A stretch of 64,000 nt of DNA from Bursaphelenchus xylophilus (GCA_904066235.2 CAJFCV020000002.1:5704001-5768000); one strand, 5' to 3'. Positions 23,950-36,356 are shown, counted from the first letter of the stretch. Numbers and translations are program-made. Notes: generated by a model not told the origin, from the sequence alone.

Positions 23950-26900
23950 ATGAATTCGGTACCTAATAGTGAAATTGACTATATAAAATATATAATACCA
24001 AGGTAAGCATTTTATACAATTTCTTATTTGTTTGTTTTAGGAATTCTTACTCCACATATCATCCATTCCTCAGCACTGGTGAACGATATATTCCTTTGGG
24101 GACTACTGATGCTTTTTATTTCCAACCGGGAACGTCCAGGGTCAAGGCATCGACCGAAAGCCCATCAACAACCCAACCCAGGGAATCAATTTCTCATGAT
24201 TGTCATGGCTATGTTAAGTCTGCTGCCCAGATTGTTCGTCCAGCATCGTCGAAATCAACCCAAATTGCATCAAAGAATGAAAATGTACCTTTCTTTCCTC
24301 CGAGTGTAAGTGCAATATTGCGTAATTCATTTCCCTGTTTAGAAGAAGTTTCCTCCTCGAGGTCAATCCCAATTCACAGAAGAGAATGCTTATTGCAAGA
24401 ATAACCCATTCGTATTTCGAGGCCGTAAGTAACAATTAGACCTGTTATTCGCTTGTTTAGGAACACAAACCGCTGGCAGGATGCAGAATAAATTGAACAG
24501 GTCGGGTTTTGATATGGATGAAGTCAAGGCTTCCTTCGTCCTCCCAGGTCCTTACTTCGAGAAAACAATAGCTGTCGATGAACAAGAATTGTTTCTTTAT
24601 CGGGTTGAGCTCTTTGTTTCGGTGGAGTAAGTTAATTCATGATTTTTTGATTTATACGGGTTTGGCGAAAATATTGTTACCGAAATCATGTCCAAATACC
24701 TGTGAAAACTTCGTGGCCTGGTAGCAATTATAATTAACTTGACGGACAGAGTTACACGCATATGTGTCATTCTAAAGTCAAAATTTATATTTTTATAACA
24801 CACCTAGAAGGCACCGCGATATCCGAAAGTGTCAATAGTGACACTTCCGGAAAAAAAACAAACGATAAGGGTTGCAACTACCATTCTAATGGATTTACTT
24901 TTATTAATTACGTTTGAATTTTTTCCTGAAATTTTCCAGGTCATTCGATAAATGTAACTTTGAAGGTCCGACAATGGAGTTGATTGCAAACCGGGGACTC
25001 ACGCAAATGACAGCCATTCAGAAATATGCAATTCCTCTCCTTATGGCTAGGTGAGGTTACACCCATGTGAATTACATTGCAATCATTTCAGGGAAAATTA
25101 TAATACGACTAGAGCTCTGCTTGTAAGATCGCCCTCCGGAAGCGGCAAAACTTTAGCTGTTGCTCTCCCAATCATCAGTAGAATCTTCCACATGAAAAAT
25201 AAAGATATAACAAAGAAGGGACCCTTTGCAGTGTTCCTTGCGCATAACAACATCGCTTGTGCCCAGCTGTGCAAAGAACTTCTTGCCATTTGTCCTGATG
25301 GTAATTGCTGATTATGTACCCAGAATTAATTTTTAGGTGGACCAATCAAAGTTGGAATGTCCTGTGGTTCCCAAGATCCTAAAGTCATCAACCGATTGAT
25401 CGAAGAAGGGGTGGATATTCTCGTTTGTACCTCGGGACGGGCTGATAATCATTTCTTTAGATGTGCCGGTGGATCTGTGGTATTTTTTAATATCTGTTGC
25501 GTAAATTAAAATTATAGCGAGAACTGCAGATTCAAAGGATTCGATATTTAGTCCTCGATGAAGCGGACATCTTCCTCAACTTCAATAGGTTTTATAGATA
25601 TGTGGATCCCATATTTCAAAAGCTTGTAAGTCAAAAATACGCTGTAATATTGAATCAATGCATTCAGAAAGCCACTAACGGGAAGATCAAGCTTATATGT
25701 CTGACCTCATGCTATCAAAGTGTTAATAGGTTTAAGCAGTTGTTGCCTGAGGACGCGAAGCTTGGCATTGTCAGTGTGGGGACTGAAACGATACCACCGA
25801 CGGTACGTATGAAATGCTTTAATATTGTAAGTGGATTTTGCTTTTTGATCACTTACAGGGGAAGTACCCCAAGTGCGACGCTCAGATTTTGATGAAACTT
25901 GGCACAAATTTAGAATGATTTTTTCTAAAATATCTGCGGGAACCCTAGCTCGCGCTTTGCAGAAACAACCGAGATTTTTAGATCGAAAGTGGGCGAAAAT
26001 TTGACACTTTTTGCTGAATTTCGGCACGAAAAGTTTGGTACCTATTTCTACCATGGAGGGTAATGTTTCCACAAAAAATCAATTTTTTCCGCACAAAACA
26101 AGCAAAGTTATGACCAAAAAGTGTTTTTCTCTCTGTCCGCTCTCCCTGTTTAGCGTACTCTCTCGGCGGAAAAAATCGTTCGATATCTCGGCGGCGCCCG
26201 CAAAGCGCGAGCTAAAACTTTCAGGAATTGTTATTTAGTTCATGCCCGACGTGTGCTCAAAATTTAAAGAAAATCGGAGCGTCGCACTTGGGGTACTTCC
26301 CTTGTTAGTTTAGACAGGCCAGCACAAGCACGATGCCCTCATCTCTTTGTTGAAGAACACAAGTCTTCGAGATGCGCCTGATCGACCGCCGAAAACAATT
26401 ATTTTTGTAAAAGAGAACGATCGATGCGCCCAATTGGCATATCGACTGAAAAGGGAAGGATATCTGGCCAAAGAAATTGCATCGCAAGACTCCACCAATG
26501 AAATGTTGAAGACTATGAACAGCTTTCTTCAAGGTGATTATGATATAATTGTAACACAAGATCTGATGGCCCGAATGATCAATGTCCCCGATCTGAAAGT
26601 GGTTGTCCATTATGATATTTGCGAAGAAAACAATCATCACAATATCCTGAGTTCGTGTGGTCGCGTTGGTCGACTGGGCAACATTGGATATTGTTTTATT
26701 TTTTATGACAGAAAAACGGACCTTCTAGCTGTGGATGCGTTGAGGGTAAGTAAAAAAAGATATTGCCTTATAATTTATGTTTATCAGTTCCTAAAGAAAG
26801 GCTGTTGCGACTATTGAGAAGGTAATCTGGATTCAAGAACTCGTAACTTATTAATTGGTTTTCCTATACCTAATGCTAATAAATTTTCTAACTCCGAGTT

Positions 26901-27070
26901 TGGCGTTTATTCGAATTACCTTCTCTGAAGTTTTGGCAACGGCCGTCATCAAATACAATGTCATTAAATTACAGAAACTCAGGGATCGCATGTCATTCAC
27001 AGACGAAATGAATTCAGTTGTTGCCAAGTGGAAGATCCTCGGAGTCGATGATCGGACCATTATTTTCTGA
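23950..27070 (+). CDS. Highly diverged DEAD-box RNA helicase
   Basis: The ATG at 23950 (MNSVPNSEIDY) opens a small exon whose donor joins in phase to GAATTCTTACTCC. A low-complexity Ser/Pro/Gly-rich N-terminal region of about 200 residues precedes a two-domain helicase core. The Q-motif region is ...GLTQMTAIQKYAIPLLM. Motif I is SPSGSGKT (usual AxTGxGKT), and Ia/PTREL is replaced by AHNNIACAQL. Ib is CTSGRA instead of TPGR, and II is VLDEADIF. Motif III is TSC instead of SAT, and V is VTQDLMARMINVPDL. VI is SSCGRVGR instead of HRIGRTGR. Walker A and DEAD are therefore kept, while several RNA-binding and coupling motifs are altered. The last exon (to 27070, ...GVDDRTIIF) is in a good frame, but its acceptor is uncertain. 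One intron contains a TIR element. The N-terminal architecture resembles germline DEAD-box proteins, but I would not assign an orthologue. Confidence 0.8.
25859..26301. mobile_element. Non-autonomous TIR element (MITE) in helicase intron
   Basis: The element is bounded by perfect 25-base inverted ends beginning GGGAAGTACCCCAAGTGCG and ending in the reverse complement. It is 443 bases long with no coding capacity. It lies wholly between the donor at 25803 and the acceptor near 26313 of the DEAD-box gene, so splicing should remove it. A degraded relative is at 57283-57663. No clear target duplication could be read. Confidence 0.75.
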
Positions 27071-27725
27071 TTATTTGCTTAGTCGTTTATTATCTTTTTC
27101 ATGTTGTTTCCTTCTTTAAAGTTATTATAATAAATTGTTATGCCCATAACATCTGCTGCCTCCAATTTCTAGTAAAGCAAGTTTATTTTCTTTTTTGCGG
27201 TCATTTTTTGGGATGAGGGAATGCAAAGATATTGGCCGGCCGGAATGGTCACTTCCTTTTTTTCGTAAAGTAAGAAAAGGCCAAAGCCTGTGGAAAAAGA
27301 AAGAAAAGACTTCCCTCAAAAAAAGATCATCAACTTTTTGTAAAGCTTTATTCCCCTGTAATAAATGCAAACAGCATTATATCAAACAAAACAAAGACCC
27401 GAACGGCTAAATAATCTGTAAAATACACTTATATCAAACGGGAAGACGGACTGTCTCTTTGTCGTTTTGACTACTATAAGGTCAACTTTCAACCATAAAC
27501 TATTTCTTACAGTAATGTTGAAAGTGTAAAAAAATTGAAGTAATGTTAAACTAAAAACAAAGTAAACGGTCCAATACATTCCAACTCAAATTGTAACAAG
27601 AATAAATATTACTCGTATGATGGTATAGTGACTAAATACAACAAGGCAACAGTGACATCGATTTAATCTACACTACGGCTAACTCTGAGATCGATTAAGA
27701 GGTGAAAATATGAAATAAGCAATAC
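27071..27725. other. Intergenic interval between two convergent genes
   Basis: Contains 3' flanks of the helicase gene (plus) and the gene at 27726-28521 (minus). An AATAAA-like signal follows the helicase stop. Reading frames at 27125-27579 look like chance. I see no further feature. Confidence 0.4.
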
Positions 27726-28521
27726 CTAATTGTTATTTGACTCTACAGAAACGGGCTTGTAATTAACAGCAAGTGGAGTGGAGAGCTCGACGTGAGAAGA
27801 AGATCGTCCGGAAAAACGATTCCCATTTTCAATGTCTTCTGCTTCCTCGTCTTCGCTCTGATGTTCCCATTTCGAAGAGACGGAAAGTATTTGGAAAGTG
27901 GTAGACCCTGAGGACAGACTGGACTGGTTGGAGCCGCCCGAAGACAGACTAGCCGGGGACATTCGAAGTCCCAATTGTTCTGACTCCACCCTCCTTCGGC
28001 TAGTTGAGGGCTCGGAATAGGCATCCATTGAACTTTTTCTTCCGTCCAAACGGGGACCTAAAATAAATCAACGTTGACATCACATGGAGATCAAGAAAAC
28101 ACTCAGTAAACCCAAAAACATCATGAAACCACAGAATCATGATTAATTAAGACCTACTTTTTATGGGAATAGGGCGGCTCTCCTGTTCTACCTGACTTCT
28201 CGATCGATGTCCCTGGTTTTCTTGGTTAAATTCTTGGGAAAGTAGATTATTTTCATCGCCATGGGACTTGTTGGACGGCCAGATGAACCATTTGGGGCCT
28301 TCCCTGAGTTCGATCACCTGGAAGCGGAAATCTCTTTTTGGTCGACTCTTGGAATCGACCGGCGGATTCGAAGCACAGCGAAGAGTCCCGGTCCTGTTAT
28401 GAAGAGTGAGGTGACGATGATTGGGGTTCTCAATACAATTACAAGTCATTGAGACACGACGATTGAGCGAATTGGCGGATCTGTAATGTGGCTGGAACAA
28501 ATGCTGAGGTCGGCGTTCCAT
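27726..28521 (-). CDS. Unrecognised Ser-rich protein
   Basis: Two exons join in phase (IPIKS|PRLDGRKSSMDAYSEPS). The N-terminal exon carries MERRPQHLFQPHYRSANS, then a short Cys pattern (MTCNCIENP...LRCASNPP) and KRDFRFQVIELREGPKWFIW. The C-terminal exon is Ser-rich and acidic and ends ...YKPVSVESNNN with the stop at 27726-27728. A good acceptor (TTTTTGCAG) lies just upstream at 28555. The ATG at 28521 may thus be the true start after trans-splicing, or the exon may be internal and the frame may begin farther upstream (VFLSFVRVF...). I found no upstream exon between 28.6 and 31 kb. No family is recognised, and the Ser-rich tail could be a regulatory cytoplasmic region. Confidence 0.5.
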
Positions 28522-28559
28522 AAATACTCTCACAAAGGACAGGAATACCTGCAAAAACT

Positions 28560-31336
28560 GATGTTATTCTTTCTCGTCAGGAGTAGAGTCCGCTCAAAGT
28601 TTTCGATAAAATCTGAATCGGTTCAGATTTAGTTCCGTTTTTCGCGAGGAAAAAATATTTCGGGTCAAACGGCCATAAAAACTTAAATGAGAGTATACTA
28701 TTACAAAACACATACTAATCAATTTTGTATTCTGACAACACATTAATCAACCTCACCCATAATTATGTCAAAAAACAACTGAATCAAAATTTATAATCCA
28801 CATGCATCACGTTTTTAGGGACCTCGATGCCTTCTAATTATAGACTCTGTACCCTCGCGAGTCAAAAATCAGGGATTTAAATTCACATTGTGAGGGAACG
28901 GACAAAAGGCGGATAACCTCATGATCAGACTGGAGGAACAAAACAAATAAAATGAGGTCACTAAGAAACGAAAAAAAGCCTCGGGAAGATTAATCAGTAG
29001 CGGCTCCTGATAAATATTCTCTCCATAATGGCATTACTCACTAGAACACGGGCTGCCTGGCCCCGCCCCTTTTCTCCGCATTATTTCTCCGTTTTCCAAT
29101 TTCTCTCCGCTTATATTATAGTGGGTAGAGATGGAGAAAAGAAACATTCTCTGTCTCCACGAGGCTTTCAAGGGGAAATCGCGGGGATCCCCGGTATAAA
29201 CACCCATCGTCTGGCGTCTTAAACGTGATCCCACCCATTAAGACTAATGGCAAAAGTATCACTTGACACATTTCACAGACAAAACCAAGCCCCCTGTATT
29301 ATATTGTTGCAATCCAGCTCTACCCAACTATCTCTTCAATAAAAGAAAAATAACTCAAGTCTTATCAATCTTCCCATTCTAATCAAAAATAAGGGTAAAT
29401 ATGATGGAACACGGAAGGAATGTTCAACTGCCCAATAGCGCAAGGGAATTGAAAAAAGAGCGGGTCAAGAGAGGGGAGAGAGGGCAGGGGTGTCCACTCT
29501 CCCAATAGAGCCAATTATTCGTACAAAATCGCCAAAAAAAGTATTATTTCAGACAGTTTAGTTTAGTCCTTCTTCCATAAACAAACAGGAAGAATGCCCC
29601 GACAATAAGCGAGGATATCAAATACATGAGGGGAAATATCAGAGGGCAAGGATAAACAAACGCCCCCAATTACGACTGCAGTTCCATTAAACTGCAAAAT
29701 CAGACCAAATTAAATGCCGCCGTTAAGTCGGAGGGTGGGAATTAGAGACTAAAGATAGGCAAAGTAATCATCCTTCTGAAATACGTCATCAGACTAGGCC
29801 TTTCCGAACCCACCGAATGCTCTTATGACCAGATCTTCGAGCCGCAATGAGCTTTAACCAGACCCCTATTTCAAAACCAATTAACAGCATTCATTTCCAC
29901 TATCTACTTTACTGGTCAGCTTCGATCATAACAATACGAAATGGAAGACTCTGCAACGTTCTCTGATGTCATAGCCCTTACAAGTAGAGCACCATAAATC
30001 TGACGCGCTCTCATTCCAGAAGGAATAACCCACGGTGCTTGCAATTAGGAGTTAAGGCCACTTAAAGCTGCTACTTGTCTTGAAAGCCTTAAAAGGCGTC
30101 AGTCTTATCTAAATCAGAATCACTACTAACTCGAGCCCTACATCACTTATGAATCAGAGTCCATATAATTTTGAGGTCCCATGTTATCATCAAAACGAGT
30201 CGACTCAGGAATTCGGGAGAAAAGAATTGATTAAATGCATATCGGGCACGAAATTATTCCGCAGGCGTTTAGGACTGAAGTGACGCTTATCGGTTTGAAA
30301 AATGACAGAACGAGGTCAGGTGAATACATAAACAAACACTATCAGCCAAGGAAACGTTGTCAAAAAAAGAAAACATTGTCTCAAAGTTTATGGAAAGGTT
30401 CCAGTGAACAGGTAGCAAGCCAACACCCCAAAAAAGATGTTATCTACAGTTAAAATCTCCCCCCTCCCTCTACACATAAGAACAAAGATCTGGTGTTTCA
30501 ACTGACTGTTCCTGAGTGTTTACCCAAACGTCATTCAACTCACTGATTGAAATTAAACTGCAAAAATTACGAGGCTGCAGAATAAGAGGCCCCAAGGCCT
30601 TCTCACCACTCTTCGCCTCAAATATTAATCACCACAAAAGGCGATCCCTCTGAAACAAAAGCAAGGATTGCCTTTCGTCTTCCACTTATATTCCCCTTGG
30701 TCCCCAGTGCAATGTCCTCTCTCTTAACCCAATTTTGTGGAAAAGCCGACCCTTTGAAATTCGTTTCTCGGCAGACAAAAGTAATTTATAACGAAAACAA
30801 GCCAAGGTCCCTAAGCGCTCGAGGTAAACAAGGTCGATTACTGGACTTATCCGATCAACGAGCTCTATTATAAGATCCGACCTTTATAAATTTAGGGAAA
30901 TCAAATACATTTCAGTTAACATACACAAAGGGGCAAACGGGCCCGTGTCTCACAAGACTATGATACAAAGACAATGCAACAAGGTTTGTGAAAGAGCAGG
31001 CCAATTTAAAACTTCACTTGAATTTAGGGAATTCGCACGTATTGAGGATCAAAGAAGCGTCGATCAAACAAAAGAAAACCCCAGGGCCAAATCTTTTAAA
31101 ACATTCTAGAAGATTGGTACCTGATCACGACGCGCCAATACCGCATGAACGACTGCAGATCCCGCTGGTAAATCTACATTACTAACAAATATTATTCAAA
31201 AATTAATATTGGCGTTGATATAATATTACGTTCCAAGAGGAATGGTTTGGCAACCTCCCCTTAATGTCAACTCTCCACAGAATATAACTTGGTAGATCCC
31301 AAATGTTTCATTTGATCAATCTCATATGAGATCTCT
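28560..31336. other. Long gene-poor stretch
   Basis: Unique-looking sequence, richer in G+C than its surroundings near 29.0-29.2 kb. I found no reading frame with protein-like composition and in-phase splice sites on either strand. It may hold distant 5' exons or regulatory DNA of the minus-strand gene ending at 27726, but nothing specific can be shown. Confidence 0.35.
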
Positions 31337-31372
31337 AGCAAAATTTTTAGTCTCGAGACTAAAAATTTTGCT
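31337..31372. repeat. 36-base perfect palindrome
   Basis: AGCAAAATTTTTAGTCTC (31337-31354) is followed directly by its exact reverse complement (31355-31372), with no spacer. It would form an 18-base-pair cruciform or hairpin. Confidence 0.9.
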
Positions 31373-31591
31373 ACATTATCAGGGACTTTTTATACGACGA
31401 AACCTTCCACACTACGATAACTGAAAATTCAGATATCGTCATAAAACCCATTTTATAGGTGAATATATAAGAGCCTTGATCCAATTTTTTCGAAAAGTTC
31501 GAAATTTTTCTGTCTTTAGTTTCTTTTGTAAAAAAGTCAGCTTTCGAGTTTACTCCCCGGAATTTTTGCAAAAAGTAAGCCAATTTTCATC

Positions 31592-31658
31592 CTGACTTTC
31601 GGGTTTCGAGCTCGAGGGTAAGAACGGTTCTTACTGCCCGGTCGGGGTCGAAAGTCAG
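31592..31658. repeat. Nested hairpin
   Basis: CTGACTTTCG at 31592-31601 pairs exactly with CGAAAGTCAG at 31649-31658. Inside it, GTAAGAAC at 31618 pairs with GTTCTTAC across a single base. It is a two-tier inverted repeat in noncoding DNA with no assigned role. Confidence 0.55.
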
Positions 31659-32482
31659 AGCTCGTTTCTACTTCCCTCCTCTTTTCAGCCCACACAACCT
31701 CACCCAGAATAAAAATGACCCACAATTCAGCAAAAATTCGATTTCCTTGCAAATTTCGCACTAAATTTACGAGATGTCAAATTGGTCCCAGAATTTATCC
31801 AATTCGCAAAACAAGTTTCTCATGACCATGTGAGTGCATTATCTCGTTTTCTGCCAAGGAGTTGACAATTATAAGTTGTGGCACTTCCCTTGTAAGATTC
31901 AAAGAACAATCCAAAACCTTCTTAAATCGTACTGTAGTGAGAATGTAAGCGTTTTTAGACGATCAGGCGAGCATAGGTGATATTTTAGAACACCAACATA
32001 CCGGTAAAATGGATAACCTAAGCCAAAAAAATAATAATTTTTTTTCTCAAATTCTACCGTATTTTTTGCCTCAATAAGCATTTTTTTATTTTGAGTCTGT
32101 AGGTTAAAATCAATATGTCGCTGGTATTCTGATTTCTCGCAGCATCCAAAAATACCAAAACCGAGGAACTTTTGACAATAACCCGAAATTTATGGTCACT
32201 TTCCTAACCTGTTCCAAGCATTTGTCCCACATATTTTAAAAAACGTTTTTTAAAACGGATTTTTTTACAAAGTGAAGCATGGCCCGGACATTGTTGCGGT
32301 GACCATCACCGAATTTCTTCAAATTTGGCTCATAGAAGACCCACAGGGCGTACATCGAAAGTGTCAAACGTTTTTGCGAAATTTGCATTATTCGAGGATT
32401 ACTGTAACATTTTGTGTTTTGTAAAGTTCCTATTGTGATGGGCTGAGGGATGGAGCGTTGCGGATGAAACTTACCGACTGGA

Positions 32483-34400
32483 TGTTTTCGACCATGGCCA
32501 ACATTTTCCTAATTGAAATGTTTTTTGTATCTCTTCATCTTTTGGTAGTACCGTAACCCTCAACATACCATATCGATTACTGCCAAAAATTGGGAAAAGT
32601 GTAACCAGTTTTTAAGCTTGATTATAAAGGTTGGACACACTCTCCGTAAAATAAGACCAAAAAATCCAAAATAAAAATATAAGTTTTTGAGATATACGCG
32701 TTCAAAGTTGCTATGTTCGGGTACTGTAGGACCAAAATGGAGATGATGAATTCTCAAACGGTACCATTGATTGCCACGCCTCACCCATTAATAGACTAGC
32801 CTGAGAAAAATATTTTCAGATCAAAAAATAAATATTTGAGGCTTTATTTCAGGCTTTATACGATGGTTACTGTAGTTTCTAACTTTTGTCAATTTCGCTA
32901 ACCATTTTTTTCAAATGACGCATTTAGACCAGCTATCCCATTGAGAAATGTGTGTACAACGTAAAAATCAAAAAATCAAGGTTACAGTACTATCAATTCT
33001 TGAAATAAAGGGAGATTACGGTAGCCGTATCCGCTTTTTTCGCTGTTTGGACGCGGCATTCTTTGGAGATACTAGTGTAACCAAATTTGAGACCGGAAAT
33101 ATGTTCAGAATATACAGGGGAGTATTTTAGCAAAAAATCGTGAAAATAAAAATATAAGTTTTGAGAAAATCCGGGATTACGGTCATTTTAGGGGGTTTTT
33201 GGGCTTTTTGGCCGCGGCATTCTTTGGAGCTGCTAGTGTAACCAGATTTGAGACTGGAAATTCACTCAGAATGGATAGAGGAGTATTTTAGCAAAAAATC
33301 CCGAAAATAAAAATATAAGTTTTTGAGAAAATCCCGGATTACGGTAATTTCGGACAGGAAATCCCCTAAAATTACCGTAATTTCGAAATTTCTCAAAAAC
33401 TTATATTTTTATTTTCGGGATTTTTTGCATAGGTACTTCCCAAGGCAGCGGGAATTTATTTCCGGTCGCAAATTTGGTTACACTAGCATCTCCAAAGAAT
33501 GCCGCGACCAAACAGCCCAAAAACCCCCCAAAATGACCGTAATCCGGGATTTTCTCAAAAACTTATATTTTTATTTTCGGGATTTTTTGCTAAAATACTC
33601 CTCTATCCATTCTGAGTGAATTTCCAGTCTCAAATCTGGTTACACTAGCAGCTCCAAAGAATGCCGCGGCCAAAAAGCCCAAAAACCCCCTAAAATGACC
33701 GTAATCCCGGATTTTCTCAAAAACTTATATTTTTATTTTCGCGATTTTTTTGCTAAAATACTCCTCTATCCATTCTGAGTGAATTTCCAGTCTCAAATCT
33801 GGTTACACTAGAAGCTCCAAAGAATGCCGCGGCCAAACAGCGAAAAAAGCGGATACGGCTACCGTAATCTCCCTTTATTTCAAGAATTGATAGTACTGTA
33901 ACCTTGATTTTTTGATTTTTACGTTGTACACACATTTCTCAATGGGATAGCTGGTCTAAATGCGTCATTTGAAAAAAATGGTTAGCGAAATTGACAAAAG
34001 TTAGAAACTACAGTAACCATCGTATAAAGCCTGAAATAAAGCCTCAAATATTTATTTTTTGATCTGAAAATATTTTTCTCAGGCTAGTCTATTAATGGGT
34101 GAGGCGTGGCAATCAATGGTACCGTTTGAGAATTCATCATCTCCATTTTGGTCCTACAGTACCCGAACATAGCAACTTTGAACGCGTATATCTCAAAAAC
34201 TTATATTTTTATTTTGGATTTTTTGGTCTTATTTTACGGAGAGTGTGTCCAACCTTTATAATCAAGCTTAAAAACTGGTTACACTTTTCCCAATTTTTGG
34301 CAGTAATCGATATGGTATGTTGAGGGTTACGGTACTACCAAAAGATGAAGAGATACAAAAAACATTTCAATTAGGAAAATGTTGGCCGTGGTCGAAAACA
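32483..34400. repeat. 1.9 kb near-perfect inverted repeat (foldback element)
   Basis: Positions pair about a fixed axis (coordinate sum 66,883) from TGTTTTCGACCA at 32483 to its complement ending at 34400. Apart from a few changes the arms match exactly from about 32500 to 33345. The core, about 33346-33537, is not symmetric with respect to this axis but has its own smaller inverted pair. Within each arm a unit of roughly 165 bases recurs, containing AAAATAAAAATATAAGTTTT, CTAGTGTAACCA and GGCATTCTTTGGAG. Mirror-image reading frames of 74 and 60 codons arise simply from the symmetry. No transposase or TIR family was recognised. Confidence 0.85.
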
Positions 34401-35331
34401 GTCACACAAAAAGTTTTGGACTCATAGAACCATCACCCGGCCCACAACCAACGCCGCTTTATAAAATACAAAATGTTACAGTAATCCCGGAATGGATGAA
34501 ATTTCGCGAAACCCTTCTTCGCTTTTTATCAGCATGTCCAGGCCCTTCTACTGGCCTAGTTTCAAGAAATTTGGTAATGGTCGTTGCAACAATGTCCGGG
34601 CCCCTTGGAGGGAAGCTTCAGTTTGTAAAAAACTCTGTTTTAACTCGAACGAGCTTTCTGAATTCCACGGCTGTATCTCCATTTAGGGTTTTAATACATA
34701 TTATTATAGAAAAAATGAAACTCTCATCTCATTTTGCAAAGTAAATCGAGCCTATTCCAAACTTTCAAGTGCTTATTTGAAAACAGGGTACCGGTACATG
34801 TGTTAAAAAAAAATCTCTGTTTTGCCCGAAGGGTATGTGGTTAGTTTAAATTTTTTTGGGGTTTATAATTGTTAGAGATGGCGGTTTTAATGGTACTAAG
34901 CAATATAAAGAGGCCAAGCGAGCCCCGACAAATCACCTAGCTAACTTTACAAGCAAAACTTTTATGGGGGTGAAAAATCAATCGCAAGTCACTTTAAAGT
35001 CCTACATAGACACCTCTTTGTGCTCATTTTTAACAGGTTTACAAATTTTCAGTTAATTTTTACATCTTTTTGATCAGTATAATTTTCTGGTTTTTTGAGA
35101 TATGTCCCGTCGAAAAGTAGGAGCCCTCATAAATTTTTACTCTACTTGTTAGATTATCCTTCCTTTGAAATTTTGCCAACTTGTGTCCCGCCACGAATTA
35201 TTGCGCGCCGGTAGGAAAAAAAGAGAATAAAGGGAGGGCGAATTTTTATTTTTTCAATGCGATTTTTTATCTTTTGGATGTAATTTTGCTGCCTTTCATC
35301 GATTTGCATCGTAATTTCCTCAATTATTTCA
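34401..35331. other. Interval between the large inverted repeat and L29
   Basis: AT-rich DNA with no supported gene. Short frames at 34379-34744 and 34856-35056 lack splice or family support. The L29 promoter presumably lies near the right end, and a TTTCAG acceptor at about 35331 is a likely spliced-leader site for L29. Confidence 0.35.
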
Positions 35332-35351
35332 GGTAGACCTTTACACCAGCT

Positions 35352-35794
35352 ATGGCCAAGTCGAAGAACCATACCAATCACAACCAGAGTGAGTTTTTTA
35401 GTATTCTTATTCTTCTTTTAGATTCGTGCGCATAAGGCGAGGTTGCTTGATTTTCATCATTAAAGTATTTAAGCGGTTTCGAATTTTGCGTATATAATAA
35501 ATAACTACGGAATTTTTTATTCTCTACAGCGTACTGAGTTAGCCATTTTGCCGTTTCTCTCGCGTTATCGATGACATATGGTTTTTGCAACATGTGTTAG
35601 GCTTAATTGATATGTATTATTTTAAAATTTTTGTTTTAGACCGCAAGGATCACAGAAATGGTATCCACAAGCCAAAGAGACAGGCCAGAACCTCCATGAA
35701 AGGAGTGGACCCCAAGTTCTTGAAAAATCTCCGTTTTGCCAAGAAGGGAAGCAGAAAGGTCGTGAACAAGCAAAAGCAGGAATCTAAAGCTTAA
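35352..35794 (+). CDS. rpl-29: 60S ribosomal protein L29 (eL29)
   Basis: Small basic ribosomal protein of the large subunit. Exon 1 is 35352-35388 ([12 protein letters not shown]). Exon 2 is 35640-35794 ([12 protein letters not shown]...[19 protein letters not shown]), ending KQKQESKA with the stop TAA. Phase is exact: an A from exon 1 joins ACC to give AAC CGC. The total is about 63 residues, typical for the family in invertebrates. The SKNHTxHNQNxKxHRNGIKKP signature is diagnostic. The start codon lies 20 bases after a strong acceptor (TTATTTCAG), which fits trans-splicing. It is the only conserved gene in about 12 kb of repeat-rich DNA. A minus-strand 71-codon frame covers its intron and is listed as rejected. 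Confidence 0.95.
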
Positions 35795-36280
35795 GCTGTT
35801 GATGGGTCTTGTTTTTTGATATTGTTGTTATAAAGGTGAAATTTGTTTGTTTTTTGGTTGTGTATTAGAGATTTTATATTACGCTGTTATTGGAATCTTA
35901 GTAGTGCTCCCAAGTACCCTATTTCTATTGAAGCGTTGCGTTGACGGTCATCGTCATTTTCTTCTCATCAAGTAATACGGTTTAACAAATGCAGTGTACA
36001 GTTACGAACTTGACCAGTCGACTGATGATTAATCAAAGGTGTAACATAACGTAAATGATGCGTTACAATGAAATCCAATGTTTAAAAGAGCCTTTTACTT
36101 TTAACGTTTTTAAACAAGTGCCGGAATTTTCCAAAGATTGACCATCTCAGATTTTATTTGGCAAAGAAAGTACTTGTATGGAGTTGTTACAGTTTTTTAC
36201 CAACTCAAAACTTTTGTTTTGCATGTCAAATTTGACTAATACTACACCTTAATAGTAGTTCCAGTGTGAAAAAGAAGTAC

Positions 36281-36356
36281 TGCGCCAAAAATGATCGAAC
36301 CCGTGAGTAGGTTCTCATCGAATGCTCACTCTAACCACTGGGCCACACCGCTGTCT
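36281..36356 (-). other. tRNA-like (Pol III promoter-like) sequence
   Basis: On the minus strand GTGGCCCAGTGGTTAGAGT (A-box-like, 36328-36346) is followed about 35 bases later by GGGTTCGATC (B-box-like, 36293-36302). Stems beyond these boxes do not fold as a proper cloverleaf. I read it as a decayed tRNA or a SINE head, not a working tRNA. Confidence 0.5.

Noticed and set aside
32560..34323. Identical 74-codon frames on opposite strands (32560-32784 and 34099-34323) and the 60-codon pair
   Set aside because: They are mirror images created by the 1.9 kb inverted repeat and have no coding features.
35378..35593. 71-codon minus-strand frame across the L29 intron ([17 protein letters not shown]...)
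   Set aside because: Composition looks protein-like, but it lies in a 250-base intron on the opposite strand, with no splice partners and no family match. It could be a relic of an insertion, and I cannot support it as a gene.
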